Source: CAUPWF01 sp964367905 (lineage in GTDB: Bacteria > Bacillota > Clostridia > Lachnospirales > Lachnospiraceae). Taken from it: a stretch of DNA of 64,000 nucleotides. The notes under the pieces are model-generated. The model worked only from the letters and a program-made list of their open reading frames with translations. It did no database searches and was not told where the DNA came from. The translations under genes were made by a program, and so were the position numbers. Positions 53,394 to 62,546 of this stretch are shown here, piece by piece; position 1 is the first letter of the stretch, and every line of letters begins with the position of its first letter. Location: NCBI GenBank assembly GCA_964367905.1, contig CAYIZP010000008.1:21284-85283 (forward strand), in the 5' to 3' direction.

Positions 53394-55610
53394 ATGAGAG
53401 AAAATGTGCTTTATTTACACACGAAGGATACATCATATATTATTAATATTAAAGAATATGGGAAGTTGGAGCAGGTTTATTATGGGAAACGTATACGAGA
53501 GAATGAAAATCTAAACTTAGAAATTCAAACTTCTGAATTTGCACATAGTGTATTATATCGATATGATGAGAGTGTTGATACCTTCGAAAAGATGTCACTA
53601 GAATACGGAGAAAGTGGTAAAGGCGACTTTAGAGAGCCAGCGATATCACTCCGAACGAAGATGGGATATACGACAGATTTTATTTACCAATCTCATGAAT
53701 TTCGAGAGGAGAGAGAAGGATTAAAAGGGTTACCTTTTGCAAGAGGACAATGTAAGACACTTATTGTTACCTTGTATGATAGCAATATAGACATAGAGTT
53801 AAAATTATATTATCATGCATTTTACGAGTCCAATGTTATTACTCGACATGCAAGGATTAAAAACCTAAGTGATTGCAACATTGAAATTGATAGATTTATG
53901 AGTTTTTCTCTTGATTTAGATGACGATGGTTACGAGCTGGTTAGTTTCGAAGGTGATTGGGCTAACGAGATGCAGAAAAGCTGCCAAGGAATCAAAAGTG
54001 GTATCTATATCAATGATTCAAAGGTTGGAACAAGTTCAAATCGACACAACCCATTTTTTATGTTGAAAAGAGATAATGCAAGTGAATATTTTGGCGAGGC
54101 ATATGCTTTTAATTTGATTTACAGTGCAAATCATGCTGAAGTGATTGAGAAGTCACCTTCGAATAAATTGCGGGTGTTATCAGGGATAAATCCGCATAAT
54201 TTTAGTTATAGTTTACTGCCGAACGAGGTGTTCGATACACCAGAGGCAGTATTGACTTATACGGATCAAGGTTTGAATGGGGTAAGCAGAAATATGCATT
54301 CATTTGTGATCAAGCATGTAATTCCTGAAAGATTTCAGAAGAAAGAACGCCCTATCCTTATAAATAATTGGGAAGCTACTTATTTTGATTTTAGCAAAAA
54401 GAAATTGTTAAATATTGCAGAAGAAGCAAAGGATTTGGGAATAGAATTATTTGTGTTGGATGATGGGTGGTTTGGTCACAGAAATGATGAAAAATCATCT
54501 CTGGGGGACTGGATTGTGAATGAAGAGAAGATTGGTGGGAGTTTGAGAGAATTGGTCGATGACATCAATGCGCTTGACTTGCAGTTTGGAATATGGTTTG
54601 AACCAGAAATGTTAAGTGAGGATAGTGAACTGTTTATAAGACATCCCGAATACCGTTTGGGTGCAGGGCGAATATCAACAGGTAGAAATCAATATATTTT
54701 AGACTTAACAAAGAGCGAGGTATGCGAGTATATTATTCATTCACTTTCTAATATTTTGGAAAGTGCAAATATATCCTATGTAAAATGGGATATGAATCGA
54801 AATTTTTCTGATGTCTATTCAGACAGATGGGAAAATCAGGGTGAAATTATTCATAGATATGTGATGGGATTATATTATGTTTTTAACACGATTACAGAAA
54901 GATTTCCAAACATTTTATTTGAAGGATGTTCAGCAGGGGGAAACCGCTTTGATTTGGGGATTTTATCCTATATGCCACAGATATGGGCGAGCGATAATAC
55001 AGATGGAAATATGAGAGTGATGATTCAAAAATCGCTAAGTTATGGATATCCACAAAGCTCGTGGGGAGCGCATGTTTCTGCAAGTCCAAACCATCAAACG
55101 AGGAAGGTTACTCCACTTGAAACACGTTTTCACATCTCCTGTTTTGGAAATCTAGGCTATGAGTTAGATTTAACCAAGCTTAGAGATGAAGAAAAAGAAA
55201 TCGTAAAACAGCAAATTATGTTTTACAAATCGAACCGGAAGTTATTACAATTTGGAGAAATGTATCGGTTAGAAACGAATGAAGATAAGACTCTTTTTCT
55301 GTGTACGAATGAAGATAAAAGTGAAGCAGTAGTCGCAGAATTTTATGATTTACAAAAACCAAATCCATCATTTAATAAAATTGTTTTTAATTATTTGAAC
55401 AAAGATTATTATTATCACATGAATTCTAGAGAGCAATATGTTATGATAGACGAAGAGAAGATTCAACTTCCAAAGGAAATATATAGTGGATATGGAGATT
55501 TGTTGAATTCAAAAGGGATAAAACTGCATCAGCAAGTTGTAGGAAAACCTAGAGAGGGGCAACGGTTTATCGGTGATTTTGGATCCACGATATATAAGAT
55601 AAGTGTGTGA
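53394..55610 (+). CDS. Alpha-galactosidase, GH36
   Basis: 738 residues, the usual size of GH36 clan-D enzymes. A beta-sandwich N-terminal domain is followed by a barrel containing FVLDDGWFG, GIWFEPEM, the nucleophile motif YVKWDMNRNF (Asp near residue 465) and the acid/base motif WASDNTDG (Asp near 533), plus FEGCSAGGNRFD. There is no signal peptide, so it is cytoplasmic and cleaves imported raffinose- or melibiose-type sugars. The ribosome site is poor (TTAGAAG), and the gene begins 10 bp after the permease stop. Confidence 0.95.
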   Translation: MRENVLYLHTKDTSYIINIKEYGKLEQVYYGKRIRENENLNLEIQTSEFAHSVLYRYDESVDTFEKMSLEYGESGKGDFREPAISLRTKMGYTTDFIYQSHEFREEREGLKGLPFARGQCKTLIVTLYDSNIDIELKLYYHAFYESNVITRHARIKNLSDCNIEIDRFMSFSLDLDDDGYELVSFEGDWANEMQKSCQGIKSGIYINDSKVGTSSNRHNPFFMLKRDNASEYFGEAYAFNLIYSANHAEVIEKSPSNKLRVLSGINPHNFSYSLLPNEVFDTPEAVLTYTDQGLNGVSRNMHSFVIKHVIPERFQKKERPILINNWEATYFDFSKKKLLNIAEEAKDLGIELFVLDDGWFGHRNDEKSSLGDWIVNEEKIGGSLRELVDDINALDLQFGIWFEPEMLSEDSELFIRHPEYRLGAGRISTGRNQYILDLTKSEVCEYIIHSLSNILESANISYVKWDMNRNFSDVYSDRWENQGEIIHRYVMGLYYVFNTITERFPNILFEGCSAGGNRFDLGILSYMPQIWASDNTDGNMRVMIQKSLSYGYPQSSWGAHVSASPNHQTRKVTPLETRFHISCFGNLGYELDLTKLRDEEKEIVKQQIMFYKSNRKLLQFGEMYRLETNEDKTLFLCTNEDKSEAVVAEFYDLQKPNPSFNKIVFNYLNKDYYYHMNSREQYVMIDEEKIQLPKEIYSGYGDLLNSKGIKLHQQVVGKPREGQRFIGDFGSTIYKISV

Positions 55611-55627
55611 AAGAAGAGGGAAACAAG

Positions 55628-58456
55628 ATGCAAAATATTTATGAAGTAATTGAGAACCCAGAGATTTTCAAGATCAATCGATTGGATGCTCACTCAGATC
55701 ATGTATTCTATGAAGACATGAAAACGATGGAAGAGGGGAAGAAAACCCTATATCATAGTCTGAATGGGATATGGAAGTTTCGGTGGAGTAAAAATCTAGC
55801 GGAGCGTCCAGAACAGTTTTATCAGAGGGATTATGATTTGTCGGAATTTGCTGAGATTCCAGTTCCATCTCATATAGAATTGAATGGATGGGATCAAATT
55901 CACTATACGAATACAGCCTATCCTTGGGATGGGAAGGTAAATCTACGACCACCATATGTGGATGAATCGTATAATCCGGTGGGAAGTTATGTAACTTTTT
56001 TTGACTTGCCTGAGAACTTTGTAGGCAAGGAGGTTTGTATTTCTCTGCAAGGAGTAGAGCAAGGATTTTCTTTGTTTTTAAATGGGGAATATGTAGGATA
56101 TTCAGAGGATAGTTTTACACCTTCTGATTTTGACTTGACTCCATTTATCAAGGAGAGTGGAAATAGACTCTGTATAGAAGTTTATAAGAAGACAGCGGCG
56201 GCATGGATAGAAGATCAGGATTTCTTCCGATTCTCTGGAATCTTCCGTGATGTAGTATTGTATGCAAAGCCTAGTATTCACATCGAAGATCTATGGGTAT
56301 TGCCTAGGGTTGAAGATAACTTAAAAGACGCCAAACTAGAAGTGAAATTCAAGATTAAAAATCTAGAGGAAGCAAAGCTTTCTATGAAACTTCAGTATAA
56401 TGGAGAGAACATTTTTGACCTAGTACCAATGTTAGATAGCACAGAGGACGGATATGTTACAACCGGTATTATTAACCTTGGGGATGTAAGACTTTGGGAT
56501 ATTTCACAGCCGAATTTATATTCTCTTGTAATTACGGTATCGGATCAGTCAGGGAAGATAATAGAAGTTGTTGCACAGGACGTCGGTTTTCGACATTTTG
56601 TGATTCGTGACGAAGTGATGTATCTCAACGGGGAACGATTGATTATCTGTGGAGTAAATCGCCATGAGTGGAATCCTAGAAAGGGACGTGCAATCGATGA
56701 AATGGATATGTTAGAAGATATCGAAGTGCTTAAGAGAAATAATATTACGGCAGTGAGGACGAGTCATTATCCGAACCAAAGTCTATGGTATCAGCTCTGT
56801 GATGAGAATGGAATTATCGTGATGGATGAAACCAATCTAGAGAGTCATGGATCATGGCAGAAGATGATGGATATAGATCCGTCATGGAATGTGCCTGGAA
56901 GCATTCCTGAATGGAAGGAAAACGTATTAGATCGTGCAGCGTCGATGTTTGAGCGTGACAAGAATCATCCGTCGATTCTATGGTGGTCATGTGGAAATGA
57001 GTCTTATGCAGGATCCAATATTCTTGCTATGGCAAATTATTTCCGTGAGAAGGACTCCAGTCGTTATGTGCATTATGAGAGTTGTTTCTATGTTCCAGAA
57101 CTCAGTGATTGTACGGATGTATATTCTAGAATGTATGCGACACCAACGGAGCTTGATGAGTTATTAACAGAGGGGCTTGGGAAACCAGCAATACTATGTG
57201 AATATATGCATAATATGGGGAATTCAATTGGTGGTATGGAAACCTATATCAATCTCATTGATAAATATCCATCTTACCAAGGAGGGTTTATCTGGGATTA
57301 TATGGATCAGGCACTATACGGTGTGAGAAACAATCAAGAGGTGCTGCTATACGGTGGGGATTTCGCCGATCGACCTTCGGATTATAACTTCAGTGGAAAT
57401 GGGATTGTATTTGCAGATAGAACAGAAAAGCCGGCCATGCAGGATGTGAAGTTCTGGTATGATAAGGCGGCCAATCGTGAGAAACATATGGACGAAAACG
57501 CAAAGCGAATTCGTGAAAACGCTTTACGAATTCATGAAAGCACTTTGCAAATTGGTGAAAAGGCAGAGAAAATTCAAGCGAAAAAATCAGAAGGTTCTGG
57601 TCAAGAACAATCATTTGAGATTATCTACGGCGATGTAAATATCGGAGTCAAGGGCGATGGATTCGCCATTATGTTCTCTAAGAATCGTGGAGGAATTATC
57701 TCGTTAGTTTATGATGATTACGAGTGGCTCTATCGTGAGAGCAAACCGACATATTGGAGAGCGGTAACAGAGAATGATACAGCCAATGGTTTTACAACGC
57801 AGAGTGGACTCTGGAATTTGGCAGACAAATATGCCACACAAAAGAGCTTCGCGATTGATGATAGTAAGGAAGATCAGTTGACCGTTTCCTATGTATTTGA
57901 CACATTGGCAGGAACCCAATGCCATGTTGATTATACCGTATATTCCAATGGGGCGATTAAAGTAAAATCAGTATTAAAAGGGAATGAAAGTCTAGCAAAA
58001 TTGCCACTCTTTGGAATGAGATTCATCACACATGATGCAATTTTACATTATGACTATGTGGGTTATAGTGGAGAAACCTATCCGGATCGATACAAGGGTG
58101 GTAGCTTCGGTGAACACAAGAATAATCTTGTGAAGAACACAGCGTATCTCGTGCCACAAGAAAATGGTTGCCATATGTACAATCATAAGCTTAGCTTGGT
58201 TGCAGAGAACAAGAAAACTTTGAATGTGGTGATGGGTAAGAAACCATTCCAATTCAATGTATTGCCAAACACGGCAGAAGAGTTAGAAAATGCGACTCAT
58301 CATTACGAACTCCCAGACACAGGAAGAACTGTTGTGAGCATACTCGCTGAAATGCGTGGTGTTGGTGGAATCGATACTTGGGGTTCTGATGTGGAAGAAG
58401 CGTATCACGTGAGGGCAGAGAAAGATATTGAGTTAGAATTCTATATTCAAGGATAG
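55628..58456 (+). CDS. Beta-galactosidase, GH2 (LacZ-like) with heptad-repeat insert
   Basis: 942 residues, cytoplasmic. Sugar-binding and immunoglobulin-like domains lead to a barrel with RTSHYPNQ, DETNLESHG, the acid/base Glu in WWSCGNES (about 458) and the nucleophile in ILCEYMHNMGNS (about 525). The C-terminal beta-galactosidase small-chain-like domain follows. Residues about 615-665 hold an unusual charged insert with four heptads (residues 623-650). ATG 55628 follows AGAAGAGGGA and is favoured over GTG 55607, which overlaps the GH36 stop. Together with the GH36 enzyme it would degrade mixed galactosides; other beta-hexosides are possible substrates. Confidence 0.93.
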   Translation: MQNIYEVIENPEIFKINRLDAHSDHVFYEDMKTMEEGKKTLYHSLNGIWKFRWSKNLAERPEQFYQRDYDLSEFAEIPVPSHIELNGWDQIHYTNTAYPWDGKVNLRPPYVDESYNPVGSYVTFFDLPENFVGKEVCISLQGVEQGFSLFLNGEYVGYSEDSFTPSDFDLTPFIKESGNRLCIEVYKKTAAAWIEDQDFFRFSGIFRDVVLYAKPSIHIEDLWVLPRVEDNLKDAKLEVKFKIKNLEEAKLSMKLQYNGENIFDLVPMLDSTEDGYVTTGIINLGDVRLWDISQPNLYSLVITVSDQSGKIIEVVAQDVGFRHFVIRDEVMYLNGERLIICGVNRHEWNPRKGRAIDEMDMLEDIEVLKRNNITAVRTSHYPNQSLWYQLCDENGIIVMDETNLESHGSWQKMMDIDPSWNVPGSIPEWKENVLDRAASMFERDKNHPSILWWSCGNESYAGSNILAMANYFREKDSSRYVHYESCFYVPELSDCTDVYSRMYATPTELDELLTEGLGKPAILCEYMHNMGNSIGGMETYINLIDKYPSYQGGFIWDYMDQALYGVRNNQEVLLYGGDFADRPSDYNFSGNGIVFADRTEKPAMQDVKFWYDKAANREKHMDENAKRIRENALRIHESTLQIGEKAEKIQAKKSEGSGQEQSFEIIYGDVNIGVKGDGFAIMFSKNRGGIISLVYDDYEWLYRESKPTYWRAVTENDTANGFTTQSGLWNLADKYATQKSFAIDDSKEDQLTVSYVFDTLAGTQCHVDYTVYSNGAIKVKSVLKGNESLAKLPLFGMRFITHDAILHYDYVGYSGETYPDRYKGGSFGEHKNNLVKNTAYLVPQENGCHMYNHKLSLVAENKKTLNVVMGKKPFQFNVLPNTAEELENATHHYELPDTGRTVVSILAEMRGVGGIDTWGSDVEEAYHVRAEKDIELEFYIQG
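57494..57577 (+). repeat. Four 21-bp in-frame repeats encoding heptads in the GH2 gene
   Basis: Units start at 57494, 57515, 57536 and 57557 and encode ENAKRIR, ENALRIH, ESTLQIG and EKAEKIQ, a regular E-x-A-x-x-I-x heptad. It sits between the barrel and the C-terminal domain, where GH2 enzymes normally have only a linker. Confidence 0.85.
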
Positions 58457-58459
58457 GTA

Positions 58460-58484
58460 GTGTGAAAAATAGAATTTTTCACAC
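58460..58484 (+). terminator. 11-bp perfect hairpin after the GH2 gene
   Basis: GTGTGAAAAAT (58460-58470) and ATTTTTCACAC (58474-58484) pair exactly over AGA, 3 bp after the stop codon. There is no T-run beyond it, so it may protect the mRNA end and act with the second hairpin at 58557. Confidence 0.55.
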
Positions 58485-58556
58485 GCGTAATTTGTCCCTT
58501 AAGGGCCAAGGGTGCCAGACGGTGATAAAGGGATGGTTATTCATATGAACACATTT

Positions 58557-58587
58557 AAAAGCCACTACATGAAATTTGTAGTGGCTT
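58557..58587. terminator. Bidirectional terminator between convergent genes
   Basis: AAAGCCACTACA (58557-58568) pairs exactly with TGTAGTGGCTTT (58576-58587). It can end the galactoside operon and, on the minus strand, the leucine-rich-repeat gene (followed there by TTAAATG). Confidence 0.85.
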
Positions 58588-58626
58588 TGCTTCGTTGACT
58601 TTCTATTTTGGATGATACTTTATTTT

Positions 58627-61167
58627 TTATGAGTAGCCATTTTTTCTTGTTAAAAACAGTGTGGTTAAGCCGAAAGCCGAAACAAGTATTAATGCTAGAA
58701 GTAGCAGTGAGGTTTCATGCCCGTCATCCCCAGTAAGCGGTGGGTTTGTCAGAGTTTTGTCAGCAACAGTCGGTACTGAATCAGCAACGATTGGTACTGC
58801 ATCAGCATTAATGGTAATCTCGCCGTTAACACTGCCTTTGTCTATAACAATTTCGCCTGTTTGGGAATTATAGGTGTAACCGCTTGTTAAAACAGTACTA
58901 CCTACCATAACTTGTACACTGTTTGGTAGTGTGTAGCTTGGATTTGCAGTTAGCCTAATTGTGTTTAACTCCTCTTGGTAACCTGGGTTTGTAACAAGCA
59001 TTTTAACATTGTTGTTTGTTAAATTTGTTAAATTGTAATTTATGTTAAAACCAGTTATAACTTCTTTTTTTCCTGTATATGCGTCCCACCCTGTTGCGCT
59101 TGTAAGGTAATATGCGGTTGCTGTGCTTGGTATTGCCTCTATGCCCACTGTAGGCGCATTGCCCCAAAATACAATGGAATTAAGGTTTGCGCACTGGTAA
59201 AACGCAGCATCTTCTAATATTGTAACAGTGCTTGGTATAGCTGCCGATGTAAGGCTTGTTGCCTTAACAAACGTGGCCGAACTGATAGTCGTGGTGCCCT
59301 CTCCTATTGTAACAGATGTGAGCGCTGAGCAATCCGCAAAAGTTTCATAGCCTGTTGTTGCAAGGCTGCCGGGTAGGTTTACATAGGTAAGAGCTGTGCA
59401 ACCTTTAAAAGCATTGCTACCAATAGATTTTATGCCGTTTTGCAATGTTAGCGAAGTGAGACCTGTGCAATTTTCAAAGGCGTTACTTTCGATAGTAGCA
59501 ACATTACCGGGTATAGTAAGAGAAGTAAGTGCTGTACAATTAGAAAACGCATTGTCTCCAATATAAGTAACGCTATTTGGTATTGTAACAGATGCAAGAC
59601 TTGTGCAACCACTAAATGTATTTTCTTCAATTTTAGTAATACCATTTGGTATTGTAACAGATGTAAGACCTGTGCAACCGCTAAATGCGAGCTGATTAAT
59701 AGAAGTAACACTATTTGGTATTGTAATAGATGTAAGGCTTGTACAACCAGCAAACGCAGTTTCCTCTATTAAGGTAACACTGTTTGGTATTGTAATAGAT
59801 GCAAGGCTCGTGCACGACGTAAACGCAGAGTTCTTTATAATTGTAACGCCGTCTGGAATATTTATCGAAGCAAGGCTGTTACAATTTGAAAACGCATTGC
59901 TGCCAATACTTGTAACACCGTTTGGCATTGTTATCGAAGTAAGGTTATGGCAATCTGAAAATGCACGATCCGGAATTGTAGTAATATTGTTTGGTAATGT
60001 AACAGCTGATAGCGCTTCGCAATCCGAAAACACACTTGTGCCCATATAAGAAACACTGTTTGGTATTGTAACAGATGTAAGGCTTTTGCAACCACCAAAT
60101 GCAGAATTTCCTATGTAGGTAGTGCTATTTGATATATTTAATGTTGCGAGATTTACGCAACCATTAAACGCATAATCTGATATAGAAGTAATACTATCAG
60201 GCATGGTTACAGATGTAATATTACTGTTTTCCGCAAACACATTGTTAGCGATAGTTGTAACACCGTTTGGTATTGTAAAATCTCCACCTTTAGCCGATGG
60301 GAATATTAAAAGCTCTGTTTGAGCTTTATTATACAAAACCCCATCTAAAGATGAAAAAGTAGCGTTATTTGGATCAACATCAAAGGTGGCTAATTTATTG
60401 CAATCATAAAATGCGTTTTCACCAATAGATGCAAGACCACCTAAAACAGTTACAGAATTAAGCTCTACGCATTTTTTAAATGCAGAATCTCCTATAGAAG
60501 TAACATTGGCGGGTATGATAATAGATGTAAGCATGTTGCACATTTCAAACGCAGAAGTTCCTATTGTTGTAATGCCGCTTCCTATTGTAACTGAAGCAAG
60601 CGTTCCACAGTTTTTAAAGGTGTTATCATTTATTACAGTAACGCTGTCTGGTATTGTAATAGTGCCAAGTGCTGTACACTCGCCAAATGCAGAACTCCCA
60701 ATAGAAGTAACTGTGTCTGGTAAATTTATAGTTTGTAAGCCGGTGCAACTAAAAAAAGCAAAATCACCAATAGAAGTAATACCTGTGGGCATTATAATAT
60801 CCTTTAGATTCTTGCAACTATAAAACGCTGAATCTCCTATGGCAGAGACAGTGTAGGTAATATCATTATGAGTTATAGTTGCAGGTATTGTAAGAGGCAA
60901 TGCTGTTGCTTGGTCTATTGCAGATACCCCGAGATCTCCGTTTCCTACCTGTACTGTGCCTGTGGCGCCGTCCTCACTAAGCACTTTGAAGGTCATGTCA
61001 ATATCATCGGCAGAGTCTGCAGGTGTGTTACTCACGTCAACTTTTACAGTAAAAACCTCTTCCACCGCCGCAAATGTCGGAAATGATATCATTGCTGACA
61101 GTAGCATCGCCGTGCATAGGCAGAGTGCATATGATATGATTTTGTTTTTGAAATTCGTCTTTTCCAT
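58627..61167 (-). CDS. BspA-like leucine-rich-repeat surface protein, sortase-anchored
   Basis: 846 residues. A signal peptide (about 1-34, ending TFAA) is followed by a short beta-domain and then about 25 LRR_5/TpLRR repeats of roughly 23 residues (pattern SIGxxAFxxCxxLTSVTIPxx), residues about 95-680. A C-terminal beta-domain leads to PPLTGDDGHE, a hydrophobic segment and RKNGYS, a sortase-type anchor like those of the GH115 proteins. BspA-like proteins mediate adhesion to host or substrate; no catalytic motif is seen. ATG 61167 gives a better signal peptide than ATG 61179, which touches its ribosome site. Confidence 0.9.
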   Translation of the reverse strand: MEKTNFKNKIISYALCLCTAMLLSAMISFPTFAAVEEVFTVKVDVSNTPADSADDIDMTFKVLSEDGATGTVQVGNGDLGVSAIDQATALPLTIPATITHNDITYTVSAIGDSAFYSCKNLKDIIMPTGITSIGDFAFFSCTGLQTINLPDTVTSIGSSAFGECTALGTITIPDSVTVINDNTFKNCGTLASVTIGSGITTIGTSAFEMCNMLTSIIIPANVTSIGDSAFKKCVELNSVTVLGGLASIGENAFYDCNKLATFDVDPNNATFSSLDGVLYNKAQTELLIFPSAKGGDFTIPNGVTTIANNVFAENSNITSVTMPDSITSISDYAFNGCVNLATLNISNSTTYIGNSAFGGCKSLTSVTIPNSVSYMGTSVFSDCEALSAVTLPNNITTIPDRAFSDCHNLTSITMPNGVTSIGSNAFSNCNSLASINIPDGVTIIKNSAFTSCTSLASITIPNSVTLIEETAFAGCTSLTSITIPNSVTSINQLAFSGCTGLTSVTIPNGITKIEENTFSGCTSLASVTIPNSVTYIGDNAFSNCTALTSLTIPGNVATIESNAFENCTGLTSLTLQNGIKSIGSNAFKGCTALTYVNLPGSLATTGYETFADCSALTSVTIGEGTTTISSATFVKATSLTSAAIPSTVTILEDAAFYQCANLNSIVFWGNAPTVGIEAIPSTATAYYLTSATGWDAYTGKKEVITGFNINYNLTNLTNNNVKMLVTNPGYQEELNTIRLTANPSYTLPNSVQVMVGSTVLTSGYTYNSQTGEIVIDKGSVNGEITINADAVPIVADSVPTVADKTLTNPPLTGDDGHETSLLLLALILVSAFGLTTLFLTRKNGYS
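59190..60830 (-). repeat. Degenerate 69-bp coding tandem repeats (LRR_5)
   Basis: The leucine-rich-repeat region repeats at about 69 bp. Neighbouring units around 59440-59830 are most alike (recurring GGTATTGTAACAGATG on the plus strand), pointing to recent local duplication. Confidence 0.8.
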
Positions 61168-61291
61168 AATAGTAACCATCCCTTTTTCACTTTTTTGTAG
61201 ATTTATTAATAGTTTTTAGCATAATTATACAAGTTGAAGTATAACATACAGACGTACGAAACGTCAATCGGATAGGGAATGATAGTTTAGG

Positions 61292-61345
61292 AAAAGTCCC
61301 TCATTTTTTTGTGTTAGATAGAGAAAAAGTCCCTCATTTTTTTGT
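61292..61345. repeat. Exact 21-bp direct repeat, 33-bp period
   Basis: AAAAGTCCCTC followed by ATTTTTTTGT occurs at 61292-61312 and again, identically, at 61325-61345, between the LRR gene and the rpiR-type gene on the minus-strand upstream side of the LRR gene. It may be a paired regulator site or a slippage duplication. Confidence 0.8.
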
Positions 61346-61408
61346 AAATATCAAAAAGAAGTAATATAAGATGTGGGCATTATTTGTTATCAAATACTTT
61401 TAACACCC

Positions 61409-62266
61409 CTATAGATTATAATAGAGGTCGCTGCTCGTAGAATAATTGTCTAGGGCTATATTGTTATTTAGTCTATGCTCCTTGCGTGATTTGTTCTGGG
61501 TTAGAAGAGAGCAGTAGAGGACATCAATCACGTATAAAAATACTAGGTTATTCGATAAGGATACAGAATGCTTTGTAGTGATTTTGTCACTGATTAAGAA
61601 CTTAAAGTCAGATAAACCTGCGAGTTTAGGATTGTCATAACTTGTTATGGTAATAATTGTTGCGTTCTTCTCTTTGCATTGAACGAGGGTTTGATATAAA
61701 TCACGATTCATGATGGTGTGTGCAATGATAATTACTAGATCGTTTTTAGTTATGTTGTTTGCAAACGCACGCATCGTGCTTAAATCTACAACAGCTCTTG
61801 CTTGTATACCGGTCATATTTAGTTTGAATTCAAGTTCATGAGCAACCAAGGCATTACGTTGCATGGAAAAAATATAAATAGTTTGGGCGCAATTCATTGA
61901 ACAGGCAGCTTGATTTACAATGTTTTCATCTAGTAGAGCACTTGTGTTTACAAGCATTTGTTGATAGTCGTGAGTTACACTGGATACAAGGCTGTCTTTG
62001 TCAACCTTACTTCTACTTTCGGTCATGCTATTATAAAAATTTTCCTGGGCGAGTGCTATTTTAAAACTGTTAAAGCCCTTAAAGCCTATTTTTTTACAAA
62101 ATCTATTAATGCTAGCTTCTGAAGTCCCAGTGTTCTTTGCCATTGCTGTGATAGTGCTTGTAACAACCGAATCGCTATTATTGATGACATATTGAGCAAT
62201 CTCATTTTCACTTACAGTTAGATTTTGTTGCATAGATTGTATTTTTGCTATGACTATATGCGTCAT
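61409..62266 (-). CDS. MurR/RpiR family transcriptional regulator
   Basis: 285 residues. The N-terminal HTH_6 domain (IAQYVINNSDSVVTSTITAM, then SEASINRFCKKIGFKGFNSFK, about 20-75) is followed by a SIS sugar-phosphate-binding domain (about 110-250, IYIFSMQRNALVAHELEFKL). Such regulators respond to phosphosugars. It is divergent from the FAD oxidoreductase gene, and an inverted repeat at 62434-62458 in that promoter is a candidate binding site. Start ATG 62266 with GTGAGGAAA upstream. Confidence 0.93.
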   Translation of the reverse strand: MTHIVIAKIQSMQQNLTVSENEIAQYVINNSDSVVTSTITAMAKNTGTSEASINRFCKKIGFKGFNSFKIALAQENFYNSMTESRSKVDKDSLVSSVTHDYQQMLVNTSALLDENIVNQAACSMNCAQTIYIFSMQRNALVAHELEFKLNMTGIQARAVVDLSTMRAFANNITKNDLVIIIAHTIMNRDLYQTLVQCKEKNATIITITSYDNPKLAGLSDFKFLISDKITTKHSVSLSNNLVFLYVIDVLYCSLLTQNKSRKEHRLNNNIALDNYSTSSDLYYNL

Positions 62267-62307
62267 TTTTTTTCCTCACTATAATAATTTTAGGTATTTA
62301 CTTTTTC

Positions 62308-62336
62308 AGTATAGCACTCTGAATTTGTAAATGCAA
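62308..62336 (-). promoter_or_regulatory. Promoter of the RpiR-type regulator gene
   Basis: On the minus strand TTGCAT (62336-62331), 17 bp, TATACT (62313-62308), about 42 bp before the start codon. Confidence 0.65.
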
Positions 62337-62433
62337 GATAAGGGTTGGAATAATATTATGGTATTTGGAGGGTTGCGGGAAGATTTATTGTACAATATGC
62401 ACAAAAACAAACAAAAATATTTGTATAAAAATA

Positions 62434-62458
62434 ATTTTCATTATCATTGACTGAAAAT
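62434..62458. promoter_or_regulatory. Candidate RpiR operator
   Basis: ATTTTCA (62434-62440) and TGAAAAT (62452-62458) are exact inverted arms spaced by 11 bp and overlap the -35 of the oxidoreductase promoter. Binding there would block RNA polymerase. Assignment to the adjacent RpiR-type regulator is by proximity. Confidence 0.55.
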
Positions 62459-62475
62459 GAAAAACATGATATTGT
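62447..62475 (+). promoter_or_regulatory. Promoter of the FAD oxidoreductase gene
   Basis: TTGACT (62447-62452), 17-bp spacer, TATTGT (62470-62475), 72 bp before ATG 62547. Confidence 0.65.
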
Positions 62476-62546
62476 TAATGCAAAGTTTGTGACGTTTTTT
62501 GAAAATGCTAACGGTGTTTTACAAAGTTTTGAAAAGGGGGACTCGA

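Noticed and set aside
58493..58506. Palindrome CCCTTAAGGG as an attachment site
   Set aside because: Short and isolated, with no integrase or duplicated partner nearby.
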